DNA of 64,000 nucleotides, from positions 1-64,000 of the forward strand of contig MELF01000049.1 in the NCBI GenBank assembly GCA_001767525.1, given 5' to 3'. Positions 58,892 to 64,000 of the stretch are shown piece after piece. This stretch comes from Acidobacteria bacterium RIFCSPLOWO2_12_FULL_68_19 (GTDB lineage Bacteria; Acidobacteriota; Vicinamibacteria; Vicinamibacterales; UBA2999). The translations under genes and the position numbers were made by a program. Under the pieces are notes generated by a model. That model was given only the letters and a program-made list of their open reading frames with translations, ran no database searches and was not told the DNA's origin. Numbering within the stretch: position 1 is the first letter of the stretch; each line of letters begins with the position of its first letter.

Positions 58892-60331
58892 ATGACGCCG
58901 GACGATTTTCCGAAGAACGCCAAAGACTTCTTTGCATACGCCAAGAAACACCAGGCGGAGATGGTGGACCTGAAGTTCGTCGACATGCTCGGGAGCTGGC
59001 AGCACTGTTCGTTCCCCGTCGACACGCTGGACGAGGGCACGTTCGAGGAAGGCCTCGGCTTCGACGGTTCGTCGATTCGCGGCTGGATGGGCATCCACGA
59101 GTCGGACATGATGGCCGTTCCCGATCCGACGACCGCACGACTGGATCCGTTCTTCGCCAGGCCGACCGTCAGCGTGCTCGCCAACGTCGTCGACCCCGTC
59201 ACGCGCAAGGACTTCTCCCGCGACCCGCGGCACGTCGCACGCAAGGCGGAGGAACACCTCCGGCAGTCGGGTCTCGCCGACACGTGCTTCATCGGGCCCG
59301 AGCCGGAGTTCTTCATCTTCGACGAGGTGCGGTACGAACAGAACCAGCACCGCGGCTACTACGAGATCGACTCGGTCGAGGGTGCGTGGAACACCGCGCG
59401 GATCGAGGAACCGAACCTCGGCTACAAACCGAGCTTCAAGGGGGGCTATTTCCCCGTGAGTCCGACCGACACCTTCCACGACCTGCGCGGCGAGATGGTC
59501 TACGAGATGCGCAAGATCGGCATCATCGTCGAGGCGCACCACCACGAGGTCGCGACGGCCGGTCAGTCCGAGATCGACATGAAGTTCCAGCCGCTCGTGA
59601 AGATGGCCGACCAGTTCATGTGGTACAAGTACATCTGCAAGAACGTCGCGAAGCGCCACGGCAAGACGGTCACCTTCATGCCGAAGCCGATCTTCGAGGA
59701 CAACGGCAGCGGCATGCACTCGCACACCTCGCTCTGGAAGGACGGCAAGCCGCTGTTCGCCGGTGACGGCTACGCCGGTCTGAGCCAGCTCGGACTCTGG
59801 GCGGCCGGCGGCCTGCTCACGCACGCGCCGGCCATCCTGGCATTCGCCGCCCCGACGACCAACTCGTACCGCCGTCTGGTACCCGGCTTCGAGGCGCCGG
59901 TCAACCTGGCGCTGTCGGCCCGGAATCGGTCGGCGGCGATCCGCATCCCGATGTATTCGAAGAGCCCGAAGGCGAAGCGGCTCGAGTTCCGCTGCCCGGA
60001 TCCGAGCTGCAACGGCTATCTCGCGTGGTCGGCCATGCTGATGGCGATGATCGATGGAATCCAGAACAAGATCGATCCCGGCAAGCCGCTCGACCGCGAC
60101 ATCTACGAGATGACCCGGCACGAGATGAAGGAGATGGGGATCCGCACGACCCCGGGCTCGCTCGAGGAAGCCGTCACCGCGCTCGAGGCGGATCACGAGT
60201 TCCTCAAGCGTGGAGGCGTCTTCACGGAGGATCTCATCCAGACGTGGATCGACTGGAAGCGATCGAAGGAACTCGATCCGATTCGGCTCCGGCCGCATCC
60301 GCACGAGTTCTCGCTCTATTACGACAACTAG
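58892..60331 (+). CDS. glnA: glutamine synthetase type I
   Basis: A 479-residue GSI. Landmarks: [65 protein letters not shown], and [32 protein letters not shown]-like arginine binding segment. The Tyr in DRDIYEMT sits where the adenylylated tyrosine lies in GSI-beta enzymes, so regulation by covalent modification is possible. GAGGAG is placed six bases before the ATG. Its TAG stop is the first triplet of the heptamer array that follows. It lies 155 bases after metH. Confidence 0.95.
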   Translation: MTPDDFPKNAKDFFAYAKKHQAEMVDLKFVDMLGSWQHCSFPVDTLDEGTFEEGLGFDGSSIRGWMGIHESDMMAVPDPTTARLDPFFARPTVSVLANVVDPVTRKDFSRDPRHVARKAEEHLRQSGLADTCFIGPEPEFFIFDEVRYEQNQHRGYYEIDSVEGAWNTARIEEPNLGYKPSFKGGYFPVSPTDTFHDLRGEMVYEMRKIGIIVEAHHHEVATAGQSEIDMKFQPLVKMADQFMWYKYICKNVAKRHGKTVTFMPKPIFEDNGSGMHSHTSLWKDGKPLFAGDGYAGLSQLGLWAAGGLLTHAPAILAFAAPTTNSYRRLVPGFEAPVNLALSARNRSAAIRIPMYSKSPKAKRLEFRCPDPSCNGYLAWSAMLMAMIDGIQNKIDPGKPLDRDIYEMTRHEMKEMGIRTTPGSLEEAVTALEADHEFLKRGGVFTEDLIQTWIDWKRSKELDPIRLRPHPHEFSLYYDN

Positions 60332-60473
60332 GTGGTAGGTGGTAGCCGGTAGGTGGTAGCTGGTAGCCGGTAGGTGGTAGGTGGTGGCAGTTCCGGGTTC
60401 CCGGTTCGTGCCGCCGGCCACCGGCCACCGGCCTACCGGCTACCACCTACCGGCTACCGGCTACCGGCTACCG
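60330..60473. repeat. inverted GGTGGTA/GCCGGTA heptamer arrays after glnA
   Basis: From the glnA stop to 60390 run heptamers GGTGGTA, GCCGGTA and GCTGGTA; from about 60412 to 60473 run the complementary units TACCGGC and TACCACC. The two halves can pair as a large hairpin with the 20-base middle as loop. Same family as the arrays after the ferredoxin and ahcY genes. Confidence 0.9.
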
Positions 60474-60524
60474 CCAAGCCGTGCCTCTGCCGCTCCTGCT
60501 AGCATTGTGAGGAACGAAGTCCCC

Positions 60525-61118
60525 TTGGAGTATCTGATCAAGCAGTACCCGCTGGATCGCGGCGCGCTCGAGATCCAGTACATCGAGGAATTCTTCGGCG
60601 AGTTTCCCCGCAAGAAGACAGCGCAGGAGATCGTCGCGCGTCTGCACGATCGCGAGTTCCTCATCCTGATGGCGGAGGCACCGCTCCCCGACGATGCGGG
60701 GACCGTCGTGCCGGTCTCGTTCAAAGTGGTCCACGAGCTCTGCGCGGTCGAGTCGGAGCCGAAGCTCCGCGACCTGGTGGAGCGGCTGCGCGGCCCGGTC
60801 AGGTTCGACGGGCGCAAGATCCTGTACAGCTGGATCGGCGGCACCCGGCGCGACTGGCGGGGCCAGGGGCATTTCCGCGCGCTGACGGAAGAGTCGGAGG
60901 CATGGGCCCACGCCGCCGGTTTTCACGAAGTGCTCGTGAAGACGAAGAATCGCTTCTACGACATGCGCGGCACGCTCGACCAGCTCGAGTTCGATGTCGT
61001 CAAGTACGAGCCGCATCCGATCGACAACCGGGAATCAAAGGTGTACCTGAGCAAGCAGCTCACCTCCGACGTGGTCCGCGCGCACAGGAGCATGCGAACG
61101 GTCGTCTCCGCCGAATAG
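60525..61118 (+). CDS. GNAT-family N-acetyltransferase
   Basis: About 197 residues with the GNAT fold: strand region FLILMAEAPLPDDAGTVVPVSFKV, then the acetyl-CoA motif A in GGTRRDWRGQGHFRALTEE (R-x-x-G-x-G type) and KTKNRFYDMRGTLDQLEFDVVKYE. The substrate is unknown. TAGCAT at 60500-60505 predicts an RNA start near 60512, which makes the TTG at 60525 (with GGAACGAAG upstream) the likely start; a GTG at 60507 is upstream of the predicted RNA start. It follows the glnA repeat region. Confidence 0.72.
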   Translation: MEYLIKQYPLDRGALEIQYIEEFFGEFPRKKTAQEIVARLHDREFLILMAEAPLPDDAGTVVPVSFKVVHELCAVESEPKLRDLVERLRGPVRFDGRKILYSWIGGTRRDWRGQGHFRALTEESEAWAHAAGFHEVLVKTKNRFYDMRGTLDQLEFDVVKYEPHPIDNRESKVYLSKQLTSDVVRAHRSMRTVVSAE

Positions 61119-61127
61119 CACGCCCCG

Positions 61128-62333
61128 ATGGGCAGCGTCACGCCTCCGCACGTCGTCACGATCGGCGATCTCAGGCGCATCGCCGAACGCCGCCTGCCGA
61201 GAGTCGTCTTCGATTACATCGACGGCGGCGCCGAGCGCGAGGTCACGCTGCGCGAGAACTGCCGCATCTTCGACGATGTGACATTTCGGCCGCGGCAGGC
61301 GGTGGCGGCGCCGCCGGGCGACCTCGCGACGACGGTGCTCGGCACGCCGGTGAGGCTGCCGGTCCTGCTGGCTCCCCTCGGCAGCAGCCGGATGTTCTAT
61401 CCGCGCGGCGAGGAAGTCGCCGCCAGCGAAGCGGGCGCTGCAGGAACCATCTACGTCCTCTCGACGCTGTCGGGCTGTCCCCTCGAGGACGTCAGGCGCG
61501 CGACGGCGGGGCCGGTCTGGTACCAGCTGTATCTGGTCGGCGGCCGCGATGCCGCGCGGGCGGGTATTGCGCGCGCCCGCGCGGCCGGCTACGGAGCGCT
61601 CGTCGTGACGCTCGACACGCCCGTGGCCGGCCTGCGGGTGCGCGACGTGCGCAACGGCGTCAAGGAGCTGCTGTCGGGCGGTGCGGCCATGCTGCCGTTC
61701 CTGCCCCAGTTGTTCCTCCGCCCGCGTTGGCTCCTCGATTTCCTGCGCGACGGCGGGCTGATGGACTTTCCCAACGTCGTGCCGCCCGGTCAGGGACCGC
61801 TTCCGTATCTGGATGTCACTGGCGCACTCGAGCAGACGACCGTCACGTGGAAGGATCTCGGCTGGATCCGCGACGCCTGGAACGGACCGCTCCTGGTGAA
61901 GGGGGTCTTGACGGCCGAAGATGCCCGGCGTGCGGTCAGCGAGGGCATCGACGCCATTGTCGTGTCGAACCACGGGGCGAGACAGCTCGACGGCGTCTCA
62001 CCCACGCTGCGCGCGCTGCCCGAGGTGGTGGCGGCGGTCGGCGGCCGCGTGGAGGTCCTGATGGACGGCGGCATCCGCAGCGGCGCCGACGTGGTCAAGG
62101 CGCTGTGTCTCGGCGCGCGGGCCGTGCTGGTGGGCCGGGCGTACGCATATGGCCTGGGCGCCGCTGGCGCGCCCGGCGTCGCCCGCGCGCTGGAGATCCT
62201 GCGTGAGGATCTCGTGCGCACGCTCACCCTGCTGGGGTGCCCGTCTATCCCCGAGCTCGGGCCGTCCTATGTCGACGTGCCCGCCGACTGGCGACTACGT
62301 CGTCAGGACAATCTTGCCGATGTGCTCGCTTGA
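61128..62333 (+). CDS. FMN-dependent alpha-hydroxyacid oxidase/dehydrogenase
   Basis: A 401-residue TIM-barrel flavoprotein of the lactate/glycolate oxidase family, oxidising an L-2-hydroxyacid to the oxoacid. Motifs: FDYIDGGAEREVTLREN, LLAPLGSSRMFYPRGEEVAA, YQLYLVGGRDAA and the active-site signature SNHGARQLDG with the catalytic His, then VLMDGGIRSGADVVKAL. No membrane segment, so it may be soluble rather than the membrane LldD. Substrate could be lactate or another hydroxyacid. It starts nine bases after the acetyltransferase gene. Its 3' end overlaps the convergent quinone reductase gene by 39 bases. Confidence 0.87.
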   Translation: MGSVTPPHVVTIGDLRRIAERRLPRVVFDYIDGGAEREVTLRENCRIFDDVTFRPRQAVAAPPGDLATTVLGTPVRLPVLLAPLGSSRMFYPRGEEVAASEAGAAGTIYVLSTLSGCPLEDVRRATAGPVWYQLYLVGGRDAARAGIARARAAGYGALVVTLDTPVAGLRVRDVRNGVKELLSGGAAMLPFLPQLFLRPRWLLDFLRDGGLMDFPNVVPPGQGPLPYLDVTGALEQTTVTWKDLGWIRDAWNGPLLVKGVLTAEDARRAVSEGIDAIVVSNHGARQLDGVSPTLRALPEVVAAVGGRVEVLMDGGIRSGADVVKALCLGARAVLVGRAYAYGLGAAGAPGVARALEILREDLVRTLTLLGCPSIPELGPSYVDVPADWRLRRQDNLADVLA

Positions 62334-63275
62334 TTCCATCAGCCGGTGCGCCGCCGCCGCCTCGCGCAGCGGAAAGGTGCGGTAGACGATCGGCCGGACA
62401 CGGCCCGTCTCCAACAGGGGCCAGACCTCGCGGCGAAGCGCCGCCGCAATCGCGCCTTTGTCCTCGACCGACCGCGGACGCAGCGTGGAGCCGGTGATCG
62501 TCAGGCGCCGGCGCAGCACCGTACCGAGATCGATCGGCGCCTGCGCCGCGCCGCCCATCAGCCCGATCTGCACGAGCCGTCCGTCGACCGCCAGCGCCGC
62601 GAGGTTGCGCGCGAGGTACTCGCCGCCGATGTGGTCGAGCACCAGGTCGACGCCGCGCCCGGCGGTGCGCTCCTTGACCACGGCGAGGAACTCCTCGGTG
62701 CGGTAGTTGATGCCGCGCTCGGCGCCGAGCGCTTCCACGGCGCGGCACTTCTCGTCGGTGCCCGCGGTCGCGAAGACCCGCGCTCCGCGGGCGACGGCGA
62801 GCTGGACCGCGGTCGTGCCGATCCCGCTCGTGCCGCCGTGGACGAGCGCCGACTCTCCCGCCACGAGCCGGCCGCGCTCGAACACGTTGGTCCAGACGGT
62901 GAAGAAGGTCTCCGGGATGGCGGCTGCGGCCACCAGGTCGAGCGGGCCCGGCACGGGCAGACATTGCGGCGCCGGCGCGACGCACCGTGTGGCGTAGCCG
63001 CCGCCGGCGACGAGCGCGCACACGCGATCGCCCACGCGCCACCCGTCGACGCCGGCGCCGAGCGCGACGACCGTACCGGCCACCTCGAGCCCAGGAATGT
63101 CGCTCGCCCCCGGCGGCGGCGGATATCCCCCGCGCCGCTGGAGCACGTCCGGGCGATTCACCCCGGCGGCAGCCACCGCAATCAGCACCTCGCCGGCGCC
63201 CGGCGCCGGGTCCGGCCGCTCTGCCGGCGTCAGCACCTCCGGCCCGCCCGGAGACGTCATTTCCACGCAGATCAT
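62295..63275 (-). CDS. NAD(P)H:quinone oxidoreductase, PIG3 type
   Basis: A 326-residue medium-chain dehydrogenase/reductase without zinc ligands. It resembles TP53I3/PIG3 throughout: GEVLIAVAAAGVNRPDVLQRRGGYPPPPGAS, VHGGTSGIGTTAVQLA (NADPH-binding glycine motif), LDHIGGEYLARNLAALAVDGRLVQIGLMGG and a C-terminal SSEHIGKIVL. It reduces quinones, probably with one electron. ATG 63275 aligns with the family N-terminus; the frame begins at a GTG at 63287. It lies 66 bases after the threonine dehydrogenase gene, in the same direction. Confidence 0.87.
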   Translation of the reverse strand: MICVEMTSPGGPEVLTPAERPDPAPGAGEVLIAVAAAGVNRPDVLQRRGGYPPPPGASDIPGLEVAGTVVALGAGVDGWRVGDRVCALVAGGGYATRCVAPAPQCLPVPGPLDLVAAAAIPETFFTVWTNVFERGRLVAGESALVHGGTSGIGTTAVQLAVARGARVFATAGTDEKCRAVEALGAERGINYRTEEFLAVVKERTAGRGVDLVLDHIGGEYLARNLAALAVDGRLVQIGLMGGAAQAPIDLGTVLRRRLTITGSTLRPRSVEDKGAIAAALRREVWPLLETGRVRPIVYRTFPLREAAAAHRLMESSEHIGKIVLTT

Positions 63276-63353
63276 GTCCACTCCCACGCACCAACTCCCA
63301 ACGCCACGCCTGGGAGCGCGGCGTCGAGGGTTGGGACAGACGGCTGGCGACGC

Positions 63354-64000
63354 TTACACCTGGTACCGGTCCTTGATGGTTGGAATCAGGTACTCGTCGA
63401 AGGCGTGCGCGAAGTCATAGCGCGGTTGAAAGCCCCAGTCGCGCCGCGCCGCCGAATCGTCCACGTCCGTCGGCCAGGAGTCGATGATCCGCTGTCGCTT
63501 CTCGTCCACGTGCCACGTGATCGCCGCGCGCGGGAACGCCCGAGACACGACGTCGCAGATCTGTCCGGCCGTGGGGCTGAACGCCGTCAGGTTGTACGCC
63601 GTCCTCGTCAGCCGCTCGCGCGGCACCGAGGCGAGATCGATGAGCGCGTCGATCGCGTCTGGCATCGCCATGAACGGAATGCGCGTGTCGGGTCGAACGA
63701 AGCAGGCGTACGGCTTCCCTTTCGCGGCGGCATGAATCATCTCTGGCGCGTAGTCGGAGGTGCCGCCGGACGGCTGCGTCACGGCCGAAATCAGTCCGGG
63801 AAAGCGGACCGACCGGAAATCGACGCGGCCCGCCGGCGGATCGGCCGCCAGCTGCTTGTAGTGGCGGGCGTAGTAGCGCCCGAGCTGCTCGCAGTACAGC
63901 TTGTTGCACCCGTACATGGTCGTCGGCGTGTTCCACTCGTCCTCGCGCACGAGCCCGGCCCGCATCTTCGTCGCCAGATCGGGCAGTCCGTATGCGGCGA
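63354..64000 (-). CDS. SDR-type L-threonine 3-dehydrogenase (partial)
   Basis: The last 215 or so residues of an extended short-chain dehydrogenase; the gene continues past base 64000. The active-site Tyr and Lys are in TMYGCNKLYCEQ. Close resemblance to the SDR-type threonine dehydrogenase is clear: DFRSVRFPGLISA, GGTSDYAPEMIHAA, PYACFVRPDTRIPFMAMPDA and SARRDWGFQPRYDF. It would oxidise threonine to 2-amino-3-oxobutyrate with NAD+. The Rossmann N-terminus is outside the window. Confidence 0.88.
   Translation of the reverse strand, partial: AAYGLPDLATKMRAGLVREDEWNTPTTMYGCNKLYCEQLGRYYARHYKQLAADPPAGRVDFRSVRFPGLISAVTQPSGGTSDYAPEMIHAAAKGKPYACFVRPDTRIPFMAMPDAIDALIDLASVPRERLTRTAYNLTAFSPTAGQICDVVSRAFPRAAITWHVDEKRQRIIDSWPTDVDDSAARRDWGFQPRYDFAHAFDEYLIPTIKDRYQV

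Overview
The window is a compact, GC-rich chromosomal segment with no rRNA, tRNA, CRISPR array, complete insertion sequence or prophage that I can see. Gene content (CBM9/DUF5916 outer-membrane protein, peptidase-MA protein, sulfite dehydrogenase pair, multiheme cytochrome with a DUF2231 membrane protein, many secreted proteins of unknown function) and base composition suggest Acidobacteriota, probably a Vicinamibacteria-like lineage. This assignment is inferred from content and was not tested by phylogeny.

Layout. 1-1003: a PIN-domain toxin-antitoxin pair behind a palindromic operator-promoter. 997-4414 (minus): a secreted protein, an octaheme cytochrome and a DUF2231 membrane protein, which look like an electron-transfer unit. 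4500-9716: CoA-transferase, sulfite dehydrogenase (Mo subunit plus diheme cytochrome), M28 peptidase and a small metallothionein-like gene. 9873-18204: TonB receptor, cytochrome c' lipoprotein with a cupredoxin, an aldo-keto reductase / small gene / PepSY operon, a secreted propeller-like protein and a 7Fe ferredoxin. 18341-25236: addBA recombination nuclease. 26110-30054: the operon aat-clpS-clpA-pdxH (N-degron degradation plus PLP synthesis). 30508-37280: secreted peptidase, RRM protein, flippase-like protein, PLP aminotransferase, and a pseudokinase with a TPR-like region. 37387-39840 and 54004-58736: two operons in which an ArsR-methyltransferase fusion precedes ahcY and metH, i.e. both halves of the S-adenosylmethionine cycle. 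Between and around these are DUF5916, pepF, thrC, thioesterase, speA, a DUF349 protein and two unrelated glutamine synthetases (type III and type I). 60525-64000: acetyltransferase, FMN hydroxyacid oxidase, PIG3-type quinone reductase and an SDR-type threonine dehydrogenase running off the end.

Three structural themes run through the window. (i) Many lead genes have a TANNNT -10 hexamer exactly six bases before an ATG or GTG, so they are probably transcribed as leaderless mRNAs; this also defines several start codons and a 14-codon leader ORF in front of speA. (ii) Short 7-9-base tandem repeats, often as inverted arms, sit at gene ends (ferredoxin, ahcY, glnA, speA), in one divergent promoter region (aat) and in frame inside coding genes (metH, addA, addB). 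(iii) A MITE-like element of about 230 bp is present twice in opposite orientation. Translational coupling by ATGA or GTGA overlaps is frequent (vapBC, addBA, thrC-pepF, arsR-metH, aldo-keto reductase/small gene/PepSY).
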